Origin: ZC4RG35 sp964571765
GTDB taxonomy: Bacteria > Actinomycetota > Acidimicrobiia > Spongiisociales > ZC4RG35
Reading direction: 5' to 3'
DNA: 35,084 nucleotides
Assembly (NCBI GenBank): GCA_964571765.1
Contig: CAZNDH010000021.1
Coordinates: 1-35,084 of the forward strand
The position numbers and the translations under genes are program-made. A model generated the notes under the pieces. The model was given only the letters and a program-made list of their open reading frames with translations, did not search any database and was not told the DNA's origin. Shown in pieces: positions 8,263 to 17,004 of the stretch; the stretch's first letter is position 1; the number at the start of each line of letters is the position of its first letter.

Positions 8263-8268
8263 CGGGGG

Positions 8269-9732
8269 GTGCCTATCGACTGGCGCGGCGAGGACCCGGG
8301 TCTTCCCATCAGCTTCGGGCAGTGCTCCAACGGGGAGTACGACCCGGAGCCGATGACGCCCGTCCGAGCGGTGATGGCCGACCTGGCCCATGCCGAAGTC
8401 GATCGGGCAATCGGCCGGACCGGCATCAGCCGCCGTCAGTTCCTCCGCTCGGCCAGCGCCCTGGCGATCTGCCTGGCCGCGGTCGATCAGGCGGTGGCCA
8501 TGGCCCGGGGTTTCTCCCCGGGGGTCTTCTACCCCTTCGACCCCGTGAGCCGGCTCGACGCCGAGGCGGCCAAGGCGGCCTTGGGGGCGCCGGTATGGGT
8601 GTTCGACGTGCAGGGTCACCTGCTGGAGTACGACCTCGACCCCTCGACCCGGGGGAATTGGTTCTGGGGCCGGAACTTTCCACAGGCGCGGTGTGAGGAT
8701 GAGGACGACCCCCGGGCCTGCTTCGCCACCAACCACTTCCTCGAGGAGATCTTCATCCGGTCGGACACCACGATGGTGGCGCTATCCGGTCTGCCGATAA
8801 ACCCGGAGGGGAGCCCGTTGTCCAACGAGATCATGGAGGAGACCCGTCAATTGGTGGTAGCCCTCTCTGGCGACGAGCGGGTGGTGGTCAATGCCCTTGC
8901 CCTGCCCCAGACGGCACCGATCGGGTCGGTTCTCGACGAGATGTCCCGCACGGTCGCCGAGCACCGGGTGGCCGGATGGAAGACCTTCACCCACTTCCCG
9001 CCGGGCATGGGGTGGTGGCTCGACGACCACGATCCCCGGCTGCCCCAGGTGGGCGATCTGTTCCTCCAGCACCTGGTCGACATCGGGACCCCGATCCTCT
9101 TCGTCCACAAGGGCCTCTCCAACAACACCCCTCTCGGATCACCCGTCGATGTGGGCCCGGCTGCTGCCCACCATCCCGATGTCTCCTTCGTGGTGTATCA
9201 CTCGGGCTTCGAGGTCGCCTCCCGGGAGGGGCCGTACACCGAGGGCACCGCCAACCGGGGAGTGAATCGACTGATCACCTCGGTGCACCACGCCGGCATC
9301 GGGCCCGGGGGCAACGTCTACGCCGAGCTGGGGTCGACCTGGTGGCATCTGCTGCGCCGCCCTGACGAGGCGGCCCATGTCATCGGCAAGCTGCTGGTCG
9401 CCTTTGGTGAGGACAACATCCTCTGGGGCACAGACTCGATTTTCTACGGTTCCCCTCAGGGGCAGATCGACGCCTTCCGCACCTTCCAGATCCCGGTCGA
9501 GCTCCAGGAGCGCCACGGCTACCCGCCGTTGACCGAGCGGGCCAGGGCCAAGATCCTCGGCTGGAACGCGGCCCGGCTGTATGGGCTCGACCCGATCACC
9601 GAGCCGGTGGGGTTCACCGTCGAGGAACTGGAGATGGCCCGGGCCGAGCACCCGGTGCCCACCATGACCTGGGGACCGTCGACGGTCCAGGAAGTGCTGG
9701 AGTTTCGCGCCCACCACCAGGGGTGGCCATAG
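8269..9732 (+). CDS. Amidohydrolase-2 family protein with internal Tat motif
   Basis: A 487-residue protein of the amidohydrolase-2 (PF04909-like) TIM-barrel family. A twin-arginine motif SRRQFLRSASALAICLA begins at about residue 54, after an unusually long hydrophilic N-region, so Tat export is likely. The mature part contains FDVQGHLLEYD (the family's metal motif DxHxH with its first histidine replaced by Q115), FVHKG, VVYHSG and LWGTDS, which supply the later histidine and aspartate positions. Start GTG 8269 is set by a -10 box 6 nt upstream; a start at M30 would shorten the region before the Tat motif. It resembles decarboxylase/hydrolase-type amidohydrolases, but I cannot name a substrate. 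It follows the VanY-like gene by 52 nt with its own promoter. Confidence 0.82.
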   Translation: MPIDWRGEDPGLPISFGQCSNGEYDPEPMTPVRAVMADLAHAEVDRAIGRTGISRRQFLRSASALAICLAAVDQAVAMARGFSPGVFYPFDPVSRLDAEAAKAALGAPVWVFDVQGHLLEYDLDPSTRGNWFWGRNFPQARCEDEDDPRACFATNHFLEEIFIRSDTTMVALSGLPINPEGSPLSNEIMEETRQLVVALSGDERVVVNALALPQTAPIGSVLDEMSRTVAEHRVAGWKTFTHFPPGMGWWLDDHDPRLPQVGDLFLQHLVDIGTPILFVHKGLSNNTPLGSPVDVGPAAAHHPDVSFVVYHSGFEVASREGPYTEGTANRGVNRLITSVHHAGIGPGGNVYAELGSTWWHLLRRPDEAAHVIGKLLVAFGEDNILWGTDSIFYGSPQGQIDAFRTFQIPVELQERHGYPPLTERARAKILGWNAARLYGLDPITEPVGFTVEELEMARAEHPVPTMTWGPSTVQEVLEFRAHHQGWP

Positions 9733-9824
9733 CCGGCTGCGGCAGGGTCAACAAGCGGGGGAGAGCGGCGGGCACGGCGCACCTTCGGTGAGTCGTGCTC
9801 CCTCCGGGTCCTCCCTCGACCGGC

Positions 9825-10880
9825 TCATGGGCGGAGCAGATAGAAGGCGGAGAACCTGTTGGTGATCTCGTCGAGCCGCTCGAAGGAGGAGAAGCCCGCC
9901 TCTCGAGCCATCTCCTCGGCTCTCTCCCGGCCCCAGGCAGCTCCGAGACCGGCACCACCCTCGGCCAGGGACTGGGTCATGCAGTGGAGGGTGGAGATTC
10001 CGTAGAGCAGGGTGCCGTGGTCGCCGAGGTTGTCGTCCAGCCGGCTGCCGGCATTGGGCTCCATCATCAGGTAGACCCCGTCGGGGCGTAAGGCCCGGCG
10101 GATCCGGGCCAGGCCGGCTGCGGGGTCGACCAAGTCGTGGATGACATCAAAGGTCGTGATGAGGTCGAAACCCGGCTCTAGGGGGGTGTCTTCGGCGCTG
10201 CTCCTGGCGAACTCGATGTTGGGGAGGTGCTCCCCCCTGGCGCGGGCCAATTCAAGTGCCGGCGGGTAGACGTCGAACCCGTAGACCTCCGAATCGGGGT
10301 ATGCCCGGGCGATCTCGATGGCCACCGTGCCGGTCCCACACCCGATGTCGGCCACCCTCATCCCCGACATCAGCCGTTCGACCAGGCCGGGGACGGCGGG
10401 TAGCCACTTCCGGGTCAGGAGCACCCGTTGAGACGGGGAGTTGGCCCGATCGAGGCCGCGCATCATGGTCTCCCCGAACTCCTCGAAGGGGATGCCACCT
10501 CCAGTGGTGGCGACCTCGGCGAGACGGTCGATTTGACCCATCCCCGAGGGGAGCATGTCGAGCCAGCCGCCCATGAAGTAGGGGCTGGTGGTATCGGCGA
10601 CCAAGAGGGCATGCTCTGGGGGCAGATCGAACGAGCCGTCGTCATGCTCGACCACCCCGGCGGTGGTCAGCCCGGAGAGGATCTCGGTGACGTAGCGCGG
10701 ATCGAGGCCGGTCCCATCGGCTATCTCCTCGGCAGTGCCACCACCGTGATCACCCAACCAGCGCAGCAGGCCGGACCGGTCGGCAACTGCCAACAAACCT
10801 ATGGTCGCGGCGCCTGCGGCCATCGCGGTGAACCTGTCGAGGAAACGCTCGATCTTTTCCCGGTCCATGGGCTCATTCAA
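9825..10880 (-). CDS. SAM-dependent methyltransferase with winged-helix N-domain
   Basis: A 351-residue class I methyltransferase. The N-terminal third (about 20-95) is a helical/winged-helix dimerisation domain like that of Rv2258c-type and O-methyltransferase-like proteins (GGTAEEIADGTGLDPRYVTEIL). SAM-binding motif I is VADIGCGTGT at 176-185, followed by the acidic end of strand 2 at VYGFDVYPPAL and by TTFDVIHDL (post-I motif). The substrate is unknown. Start ATG 10880 is tentative; a second ATG four codons inside is possible. It is divergent from the Nudix gene with a 22-nt gap and convergent with the amidohydrolase, with 92 bp of featureless sequence between the two ends. Confidence 0.85.
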   Translation of the reverse strand: MNEPMDREKIERFLDRFTAMAAGAATIGLLAVADRSGLLRWLGDHGGGTAEEIADGTGLDPRYVTEILSGLTTAGVVEHDDGSFDLPPEHALLVADTTSPYFMGGWLDMLPSGMGQIDRLAEVATTGGGIPFEEFGETMMRGLDRANSPSQRVLLTRKWLPAVPGLVERLMSGMRVADIGCGTGTVAIEIARAYPDSEVYGFDVYPPALELARARGEHLPNIEFARSSAEDTPLEPGFDLITTFDVIHDLVDPAAGLARIRRALRPDGVYLMMEPNAGSRLDDNLGDHGTLLYGISTLHCMTQSLAEGGAGLGAAWGRERAEEMAREAGFSSFERLDEITNRFSAFYLLRP

Positions 10881-10902
10881 CCCGATCGGCCATCATGGGC
10901 TG

Positions 10903-11325
10903 GTGGAGACCACGAATGAAGTCGAAGCCATCTCCCAGCCTGGCTTGGTGGTGGGTGGGCTGCTGGTCGAAGGCGGTTCCGTCCTGCTCTGTCACCGGCG
11001 CCCCGATCGACCTTGGTACCCGGACGTGTGGGACGTGCCCGGCGGGCACCTCGAAGAGGGCGAGGCTCCGGCCGAAGCCCTGGTCAGGGAGCTTGGCGAG
11101 GAGCTAGGTGTTGTGGCGGCGGCCACCGCCATGTCCTCGGTGGCCGTGCTCCGTGATGGCGCAGTGGTGCTCCATCTGCTCAGGGTTCGAGGTTGGGTGG
11201 GAGAACCCAACAACGCGGCTCCCGAGGAGCACGACGAGGTGAGGTGGATCGGCATCGACGACCTGGTTCGACTCAAGCTGGCTCACCCGGCGTTGCTGGC
11301 GGTATTCGTCGAGGTTCTCGCCTGA
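10903..11325 (+). CDS. Nudix hydrolase
   Basis: A 140-residue Nudix-domain protein that would hydrolyse a nucleoside diphosphate linked to another moiety, possibly in nucleotide-pool cleaning (MutT-like). The complete Nudix box GxxxxxExxxxxxxREUxEExGU appears as GGHLEEGEAPAEALVREL continuing to GEELGV. GTG 10903 is preferred to the upstream ATG at 10867 because the latter overlaps the divergent methyltransferase; CATCAT lies 6 nt upstream, a weak -10. The last 43 bp overlap the hutI 3' end on the other strand. Confidence 0.85.
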   Translation: METTNEVEAISQPGLVVGGLLVEGGSVLLCHRRPDRPWYPDVWDVPGGHLEEGEAPAEALVRELGEELGVVAAATAMSSVAVLRDGAVVLHLLRVRGWVGEPNNAAPEEHDEVRWIGIDDLVRLKLAHPALLAVFVEVLA

Positions 11326-12521
11326 TCAGAGGCCGTCCGCGACTGGCCACCGACGATGACCAGCCAGGCGAGATTGGTCGCTGGCCGGTAGGGGAGGTGG
11401 TCGGGATGAGGCGCGTCGAGCACCACCAGGTCGGCGGCCGATCCCGGCCGGATGACCCCGCGGTCGTCAAGACCCAAGGAGATGGCGCCGCCCCGGGTGG
11501 CAGCCCACAGCGCCTGTCCGGTGGTCAGGCCCATCTCCACAACCGCCAGGGATATCGCCAGCCCCATGGACTCCACGAAGGAGGTGCCCGGGTTGCAGTC
11601 GGTGGCCACCGCCACCACACAGCCGGCGTCCCAGAGCATCGGGCCCGGTGCCTGGGGTGCCCGCAGGCTGTAGGAGGCCCCGGGGACCAGCACCGCGCTC
11701 ACCCCCGCCCCGGCCAGGGCCCTGGCGTCGTCGGCGGTGGCATGGTCGAGGTGGTCGGCCGAGGCGGCGCCGACTTCGGCGGCGAGGGCGGCACCCCCGC
11801 TGTGGGACAGCTGCTCGGCGTGCACCCTTGCCCGCATCCCATGTTGGGCTGCGGACACCAGGACCTCCCGTGCCTCGTCCATCGAGAAGACACCCTCCTC
11901 GACGAAGACGTCGCAATAGTCGGCGAGACCGGCAACCGCCGGCAGCATCTCGTCGACGAGCAACCGTAGGTAGCCTCGGCGGTCGCCGGCGAACTCGGGG
12001 GGGACCGAGTGAGCTCCGAGAAAGGTGGTCCGCACCGTGGCCCCGAGCCGCTCACCGACCGCCCGGGCTACCCGAAGCATCCGGGCCTCGGTGTCGGTGT
12101 CGAGACCGTAACCCGACTTGACCTCGAAGGTGGTGGTGCCGGCGGCGAGCATCCGACCCATGCGGGCGGCCGTCAGCTCGAACAGGGCGTCCTCGCTCGC
12201 CGCCCGAGTGGCGGCGACCGTGGACAGGATCCCGCCGCCCGCCGATGCTATGGACAGGTAGCCCTCTCCTGCCATCCTCCGACGGAATTCGTCGGATCGG
12301 TCTCCGGCGAAGACCAGGTGGGTGTGGGCGTCGACGAAACCGGGGATTACCGCCCGTCCTCCACAGTCGACGACGGCGTCGTCCTGCCCGCGGTCAGGGG
12401 CCTCGGACGCGGGGCCGGCATAGACCACCCGGTCACCCTCGGTGACCACGGTGGCATCGGCGATCGGGTCACCGTCATTGGTGGTGAGCAGAGCGATCCC
12501 GGTGAGGTGCCGCCCACTCAT
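11283..12521 (-). CDS. hutI: Imidazolonepropionase
   Basis: Imidazolonepropionase, third enzyme of histidine degradation, opening 4-imidazolone-5-propionate to N-formimino-glutamate. The 412-residue protein has the metal motif DAHTHLVFAGDR (H66, H68), the family signature FRRRMAGEGYLSIASAGGGI, VHAEQLSHSGG, SADHLDHA and ATDCNPGT with the remaining metal ligand and active-site residues. ATG 12521 overlaps the hutH stop by 4 nt, so the two are coupled. The C-terminus beyond LAWLVIVGG is a short serine/threonine-rich tail encoded opposite the Nudix gene. Urocanase (hutU), which acts between HutH and HutI, is not in the window. Confidence 0.95.
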   Translation of the reverse strand: MSGRHLTGIALLTTNDGDPIADATVVTEGDRVVYAGPASEAPDRGQDDAVVDCGGRAVIPGFVDAHTHLVFAGDRSDEFRRRMAGEGYLSIASAGGGILSTVAATRAASEDALFELTAARMGRMLAAGTTTFEVKSGYGLDTDTEARMLRVARAVGERLGATVRTTFLGAHSVPPEFAGDRRGYLRLLVDEMLPAVAGLADYCDVFVEEGVFSMDEAREVLVSAAQHGMRARVHAEQLSHSGGAALAAEVGAASADHLDHATADDARALAGAGVSAVLVPGASYSLRAPQAPGPMLWDAGCVVAVATDCNPGTSFVESMGLAISLAVVEMGLTTGQALWAATRGGAISLGLDDRGVIRPGSAADLVVLDAPHPDHLPYRPATNLAWLVIVGGQSRTASDQARTSTNTASNAG

Positions 12522-14023
12522 CCCACGATCGCAGTGATCGCCCCACGATCGACCAGGTCGGCGACGACCTCGATCTCGGCGGACAGTGAGCGGTCGGCGG
12601 TTAGCGGGGGCACGTGCTCTCGGACCAGGTCGACCAGGGCTGCGGTTCCCGGTGCCGGGGCCAAGGGAGCCCGGTGCTCCACCCCCTGCACCGCACATAG
12701 GATCTCGATGGCGAGCACCCGACGCACGTTGTCGATGATGTCGAGGAGCTTGCGGCCCGCACCCCAGCCCATCGAGACGTGGTCCTCCTGGCTCCCCGAG
12801 GTGGGGACCGAGTCCACAGAAGCAGGATGGGCGAGAACCCGATTTTCGGCGACCAGCGCTGCCTGGACGTACTGGCTGATCATGTAGCCCGAGTTGACCC
12901 CGGGCCGAGGGGCGAGGAAGGGGGGGAGCCCCTGGGAGCGTGTGGGGTCGAGGATGCGGTCGGTGCGCCGCTCGGAGATGGCAGCGAGCTCGGCGACGGC
13001 GATGCCGGCGAAGTCGAGCACGAAAGCCAGCGGCTCGCCGTGGAAGTTCCCCGCAGAGACCACCTCGCCGGTATCGGGGAAGACGATGGGGTTGTCGACC
13101 ACCGAACCCAGTTCCCTGGTGAGGACGGCTTCCATATGGTCCAGGGTGTCGGTCACCGCCCCGTGGACCTGGGGGGCGCAGCGCAGGGAGTAGGCGTCCT
13201 GGACGGCGTGATCGAAGTCATCGGCGTGGGACGAGCCGATGGTCGATCCCTCGAGGAGGCGGGCGACCCGAAGCGCCGATCGCGCCTGACCCGGATGGGG
13301 CCTCAATTGGTGAACTCGCGGGTCGAAGGGCCGGGCACTCCCCATCAGGGCCTCGACGCTGAGGGCGGCGGCGGCGTCGGCAGCGATCACCAGGTGTCGG
13401 CACCTATCCAGGGCGATCACCCCCAAGGCGGTCATCCCCTCGGTGCCGTTGAGCAGGGAGAGCCCCTCCTTGGTGAGCAATCGCACCGGTTCCAGACCTG
13501 CCTTCGCCGCAGGGATGACATCTCCCTCCACCTTGACTCGACCCTCGCCGACCAGGGGAAGTGCGAGGTGGGCGAAGGGGGCAAGATCGCCCGAAGCCCC
13601 GACCGAGCCCTGGGCGGGGACCACGGGGAGGATGTCGCGGTCGAGCATCTCGAGCAGCTTCTCCACGATGATCGGGCGAACACCGGAATGGCCCTGGGCC
13701 AGGGTGCGCGCCCTGAGGAGGAGCATCGCCCTGACCAGTTCGTCGGGTAAAGGTTGGCCGACACCGGTGGCGTGGGAGCGAAGCAGGTTGAGCTGCAGGG
13801 TCTCGGTCTCCTCCCTGCCGATCGGGGTTCCGGCCAGGGCGCCGAATCCGGTGGTGATCCCGTAGATCACCTCACCGGAGTCGACCGCCCTGTCGACCAC
13901 CTCCCGCGCCGGGGCGAGCCGCTCGACGAGGTCGGCAGCGGCCACTGCCCTCGCCTTTCGATGCGCCACCGCAACCACCTGGTCCGGTAACAACGGCCCC
14001 CCGTCGATGGTCAACGTGTCCAC
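12518..14023 (-). CDS. hutH: Histidine ammonia-lyase
   Basis: Histidine ammonia-lyase converts L-histidine to urocanate and ammonia. The 501-residue protein shows the MIO-forming triad A143-S144-G145 in GSVGASGDLAPF, the catalytic tyrosine Y54 in YGITTGFG, and NLLRSHATGVG, LLNGTEGM and VDNPIVF. The residue numbers fall where they do in characterised bacterial enzymes. The GTG at 14023 is used because the fold starts here; TAACGT at 14032-14037 lies 8 nt upstream, suggesting a very short leader. Longer in-frame extensions run into the divergent thioesterase gene. It is the first gene of a hutH-hutI pair. Confidence 0.96.
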   Translation of the reverse strand: MDTLTIDGGPLLPDQVVAVAHRKARAVAAADLVERLAPAREVVDRAVDSGEVIYGITTGFGALAGTPIGREETETLQLNLLRSHATGVGQPLPDELVRAMLLLRARTLAQGHSGVRPIIVEKLLEMLDRDILPVVPAQGSVGASGDLAPFAHLALPLVGEGRVKVEGDVIPAAKAGLEPVRLLTKEGLSLLNGTEGMTALGVIALDRCRHLVIAADAAAALSVEALMGSARPFDPRVHQLRPHPGQARSALRVARLLEGSTIGSSHADDFDHAVQDAYSLRCAPQVHGAVTDTLDHMEAVLTRELGSVVDNPIVFPDTGEVVSAGNFHGEPLAFVLDFAGIAVAELAAISERRTDRILDPTRSQGLPPFLAPRPGVNSGYMISQYVQAALVAENRVLAHPASVDSVPTSGSQEDHVSMGWGAGRKLLDIIDNVRRVLAIEILCAVQGVEHRAPLAPAPGTAALVDLVREHVPPLTADRSLSAEIEVVADLVDRGAITAIVG

Positions 14024-14134
14024 GAGATGAGACGTTAAACCCGCCAACCTCGGGTGGGACGAACCCCATGGGGCTTCGGATTCCCTAGGGAACGGGTCGG
14101 GCCGTCCTTGCTTCGGGAAGGGAAGGCGACCACC

Positions 14135-14542
14135 GTGGAGGTCATGCCGACAACGCAGAAGGTCCGCTACTCGGACTGTGATCCGCAGGGAATCGTCTTC
14201 AACGGGAACTACGGACGCTACTGGGACGATGCGGTGAGCGACTGGTTCGAGGACGCTGGCCTCGGTGGGCCTGACATGGGCGGTACCGGCCTCGATGTGG
14301 TTGCCGCCCGCATGGAGATCGACTTCGAAGCCCCGGCCGTCATGGGCGACACCCTGTCGACCGAGGTAAACGTGGAGAAGTTCGGCAACACCTCGATGAC
14401 GCTGGCTATTAGCACCTACCGGCTCTCCGACGGGACGGTGGTCGCCCGAGGGAGGGAGGTGGTGGTCTTCCTCGACCGGGACACCTTCAACCCGGTGACC
14501 ATCCCGGAGGCGATACGGAACGCCCTGGGGGCACCCGGTTAA
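14135..14542 (+). CDS. 4-hydroxybenzoyl-CoA thioesterase-type hotdog protein
   Basis: A 135-residue single-hotdog acyl-CoA thioesterase. RYSDCDPQGIVFNGNYGRYWD carries the 4HBT-family active-site aspartate in the DCDPxGIV motif; ARMEIDFEAPAVMGDTL is the usual second strand. The GTG at 14135 has GGGAAGG 8 nt upstream, better spaced than the ATG at 14144. Its substrate is probably an acyl- or aroyl-CoA. Genes of this type accompany aromatic CoA-thioester pathways, and the acyl-CoA dehydrogenase, hydratase and Rid genes nearby support that reading, but this is inference. Its stop shares the palindrome TTAA with the stop of the convergent CoA-binding gene. Confidence 0.85.
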   Translation: MEVMPTTQKVRYSDCDPQGIVFNGNYGRYWDDAVSDWFEDAGLGGPDMGGTGLDVVAARMEIDFEAPAVMGDTLSTEVNVEKFGNTSMTLAISTYRLSDGTVVARGREVVVFLDRDTFNPVTIPEAIRNALGAPG

Positions 14543-14937
14543 CCCGTGGCCGACCGGGTCTCCACCATGACACAAGCCCCGGCCAGCCAGTTGAATCCAC
14601 CTCTTTCCAGGTCATCCTTGAGCTCTTCGGAGAAGGCGCCCGGCTGCACCCAGACATTGTCGATGCCGGCCGCGGCGGCGTCGGCGACCACGCTGCGGCC
14701 CATGTCGGCGGGGACCACCAGCACCACCATGGTCGGCTTCTCAGGCAGATCTGTGATCTTTGCCCACACCGGGTCGCCGGCGACTTGGTCACGGTTGGGG
14801 TTTACCGCGTAGACCGGGTAGCCCTTGCGCCTCAGATCCCGGTAGATGATTCCCCCATACTTGCCTGGCGCGTCCGTCGCCCCCACCACCGCATACGACG
14901 TCCCTGGTTCCTCCACGACTTCTCTGAGATCCTTCAT
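14539..14937 (-). CDS. CoA-binding (YccU-like) domain protein
   Basis: A 132-residue Rossmann-fold CoA_binding_2 protein of the YccU type. The glycine loop VVGATDAPGKYGG (about 17-29), YRDLRRKGYPVYAVNP and the second half VVLVVPADMGRSVV and VWVQPGAFSEEL match the family, which resembles the CoA-binding part of SucD and acyl-CoA synthetases. The function is not established; it may bind CoA or help in acylation control. ATG 14937 is used; a TTG two codons upstream is possible. It is convergent with the thioesterase gene and overlaps it by 4 nt. Confidence 0.85.
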   Translation of the reverse strand: MKDLREVVEEPGTSYAVVGATDAPGKYGGIIYRDLRRKGYPVYAVNPNRDQVAGDPVWAKITDLPEKPTMVVLVVPADMGRSVVADAAAAGIDNVWVQPGAFSEELKDDLERGGFNWLAGACVMVETRSATG

Positions 14938-15008
14938 ATCCAACCAAACCCTGATGCGGCGATCGGGATTCCACGGATGCTGCGGAAGTCAGTTTCGGCG
15001 GGAATTTC

Positions 15009-16115
15009 CTAGATCCTGCCGCGCAGCAGTTCCCTGGCGATGATATTGCGCTGGATCTCGGAGGTTCCCTCGTAGATGCGGAGGGCCCTGACCTCCTGGT
15101 AGAGATGGGCCAGGGTGGAGCTCGCCTCGAGACCACGCGCCCCCAGCACCTGGATGGCCATGTCCACTGCTTGCTGGGCGGTCTCGGTCGCAGCCAGCTT
15201 GGCCATGGCCGACATCCCGGTGAGCCGGTCGCCTCCTCCCGAGTCGTAGACACCGGCGGCGGCGTACACCAGGTGGCGGGAGGCCTCGATCGACAGCCGG
15301 ATGTCGGCGAGTTGGTGGGACACCCCCTGGAACTCGGAGATGGTGACCCCGAAGGCCTCACGAGAGGTGGCGTGGGCCACGGCGATGCCGAGGGCGGTCT
15401 CGGCCATTCCCAGGGCCGCTGCTCCCACGCTGGGACGGAACAGGTCGAGGGTGGACATGGCCACCTTGAAACCATGGTCGACCTCACCGAGCACATTGCT
15501 CGCCGGGACGTAGACCCCGTCGAAGACCCACCTCCCCAGTGGGTGTGACGAGATCATGTCGATCGGTTCTCCGTCGAGACCGTCACTGTCGATCGCCACC
15601 ACGAACCCGGTGATCCCTCGCGACTTGGAGTCGGGCGTGGTCCGGGCGAACACCGTGGCCACATCGGCGTCGGGAGCGTTGGAGATATAGGCCTTTTCCC
15701 CGGTGAGCCTGAAGCCGTCGCCGTCGCGCTCCGCCCGAAGCGTCAGGCCGCCGGCGTCGGAGCCGGCGCCGGGCTCGGTCAGGGCGAAGGCGGCGACCTC
15801 CTCGCCCGACCGGATCGACGTCACCCATCGCTCCCGGGCCTGACTCGTCCCGTAGACGTGGATGGGAACACCCCCCAGCCCCTGGACGGCGAAGGCGGTC
15901 TCGGCTGCGGGGCAGCTCCGGGCAAGGCCCTGGCGAATCTGGCACAACTGGGTCGCTGTCACCCCATCGTCCCCGAACAGCGCATCGAAGAGCCCTGCTC
16001 CGGCGATGGCAGCGACCAGCCCGCGGTTGACCCGTCCCGGCTCACCCGAGCCGGCCGACCCCACCAGCTCCCCACCGAGCTTCTCGGCCTCGACGACGAG
16101 TTCCCGACCGCTCAT
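15009..16115 (-). CDS. Acyl-CoA dehydrogenase
   Basis: A 368-residue flavin-dependent acyl-CoA dehydrogenase. FALTEPGAGSDAGG is the first family signature, YISNAPDADV leads to the FAD/substrate loop, and ALRIYEGTSEIQRNIIARELL carries the catalytic glutamate (about E349 from the ATG) in YEGTSEIQ. ATG 16115 is chosen over the TTG three codons upstream because TAACTT sits 7 nt before it. Next to a hydratase and a Rid protein it may act on a ring-cleavage product of aromatic degradation, but a standard short-chain or glutaryl-type role is possible. It is divergent from the hydratase gene, with overlapping promoter regions. Confidence 0.92.
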   Translation of the reverse strand: MSGRELVVEAEKLGGELVGSAGSGEPGRVNRGLVAAIAGAGLFDALFGDDGVTATQLCQIRQGLARSCPAAETAFAVQGLGGVPIHVYGTSQARERWVTSIRSGEEVAAFALTEPGAGSDAGGLTLRAERDGDGFRLTGEKAYISNAPDADVATVFARTTPDSKSRGITGFVVAIDSDGLDGEPIDMISSHPLGRWVFDGVYVPASNVLGEVDHGFKVAMSTLDLFRPSVGAAALGMAETALGIAVAHATSREAFGVTISEFQGVSHQLADIRLSIEASRHLVYAAAGVYDSGGGDRLTGMSAMAKLAATETAQQAVDMAIQVLGARGLEASSTLAHLYQEVRALRIYEGTSEIQRNIIARELLRGRI

Positions 16116-16122
16116 CGAGGCC

Positions 16123-16128
16123 AAGTTA
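16123..16128 (-). promoter_or_regulatory. Leaderless -10 box of the acyl-CoA dehydrogenase gene
   Basis: TAACTT on the minus strand, with a 7-nt spacer to the ATG at 16115. It lies back to back with the hydratase promoter about 40 bp away. Confidence 0.4.
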
Positions 16129-16164
16129 CCTGCATCGACACGCCGGGGCCGGGGTGGTCCCGGG

Positions 16165-16170
16165 TACCCT
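16165..16170 (+). promoter_or_regulatory. Leaderless -10 box of the enoyl-CoA hydratase gene
   Basis: TACCCT, 6 nt, then GTG at 16177. The spacing decides between that GTG and the ATG directly before it (16174), which would leave only 3 nt. Confidence 0.45.
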
Positions 16171-16176
16171 CAGATG

Positions 16177-17004
16177 GTGAGCCCCTTCCGCGCCTCGCCT
16201 GGATTCACCTCCTCATGGGAGCACTTCTCCTTCGCAGTGGAGGCCGGGGTGGCCACGGTCACCTTCGACCGCCCCGAGCGGCTCAACGCTCTCACCTTCG
16301 AGGCCTATGCCGACCTGCGCGACCTGCTGGCTGAGGTGGAGCACAACGACGAGGTGCGAGCCCTGGTGATCACCGGGAAGGGGAAGGGGTTCTGCTCAGG
16401 AGGTGATGTCGAGGAGATCATCGGAGCGCTCCAAGAGGCTGATACCCGTGGGCTCCTCGAGTTCACCCGGATGACGGGCGCCGTCGTCGAGAGAATGCGC
16501 CGCCTCCCGGTGCCGATCATCGCCGCGGTCAACGGCACCGCCGCAGGTGCCGGCGCGGTGATCGCCCTCGCTGCCGACCTGAGGCTCGTGGCCGAGTCCG
16601 CCTCGTTCCACTTCCTGTTCACCAAGGTGGGCTTGGCCGGCGCCGACATGGGCTCCGCCTACCTCCTTCCCCGGGTGGTCGGTCTGGGCCGGGCCACCGA
16701 GATCCTCCTGCTGGGGGATCAAGTCGACCCCCGACGTGCCGTGGACATTGGCCTGGCCTCGAGGGTGGTGCCCGATGGGGAGCTGGCCGGGGAGACCGAC
16801 GGGGTGGCCCGGCGGCTTGCCGACGGCCCGGCGACCGCATTGGCGGCCACCAAGGTCCTGTTGAGCCGGGAGCAGGACATGGACCTGGGATCGGCGATCG
16901 AGTTGGAGGCCTTTGCCCAGGCACTGCTGATGACCACTGCCGACCACGCCGAGTTCTACCGGGCGTTCAGCGGGAAGAGGCCGCCAGAGTGGACCGGGCG
17001 ATGA
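16177..17004 (+). CDS. Enoyl-CoA hydratase/isomerase family protein
   Basis: A 275-residue crotonase-fold protein. The two oxyanion-hole segments are GKGFCSGGD and NGTAAGAGAVIALAADLRL. The stretch FTKVGLAGADMGSAYLLPRV replaces the region that holds the two catalytic glutamates in classical enoyl-CoA hydratases: the first glutamate position is glycine and an aspartate lies in AGADMG. I recall this variant from hydratases encoded with 2-aminobenzoyl-CoA and benzoyl-CoA pathways, so the reaction may be ring hydration or hydrolysis rather than simple beta-oxidation. The stop overlaps the Rid gene by 4 nt. The start could be ATG 16174. Confidence 0.88.
   Translation: MSPFRASPGFTSSWEHFSFAVEAGVATVTFDRPERLNALTFEAYADLRDLLAEVEHNDEVRALVITGKGKGFCSGGDVEEIIGALQEADTRGLLEFTRMTGAVVERMRRLPVPIIAAVNGTAAGAGAVIALAADLRLVAESASFHFLFTKVGLAGADMGSAYLLPRVVGLGRATEILLLGDQVDPRRAVDIGLASRVVPDGELAGETDGVARRLADGPATALAATKVLLSREQDMDLGSAIELEAFAQALLMTTADHAEFYRAFSGKRPPEWTGR

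Noticed and set aside
7522..8268. Extension of the amidohydrolase frame upstream to 736 residues
   Set aside because: It overlaps the VanY-like gene in another frame and shows arginine/proline-rich shadow composition.
12518..14575. N-terminal extension of hutH to 685 residues
   Set aside because: The extra 184 codons lie antisense to the thioesterase gene and have no homology-like content; the known fold starts at 14023.
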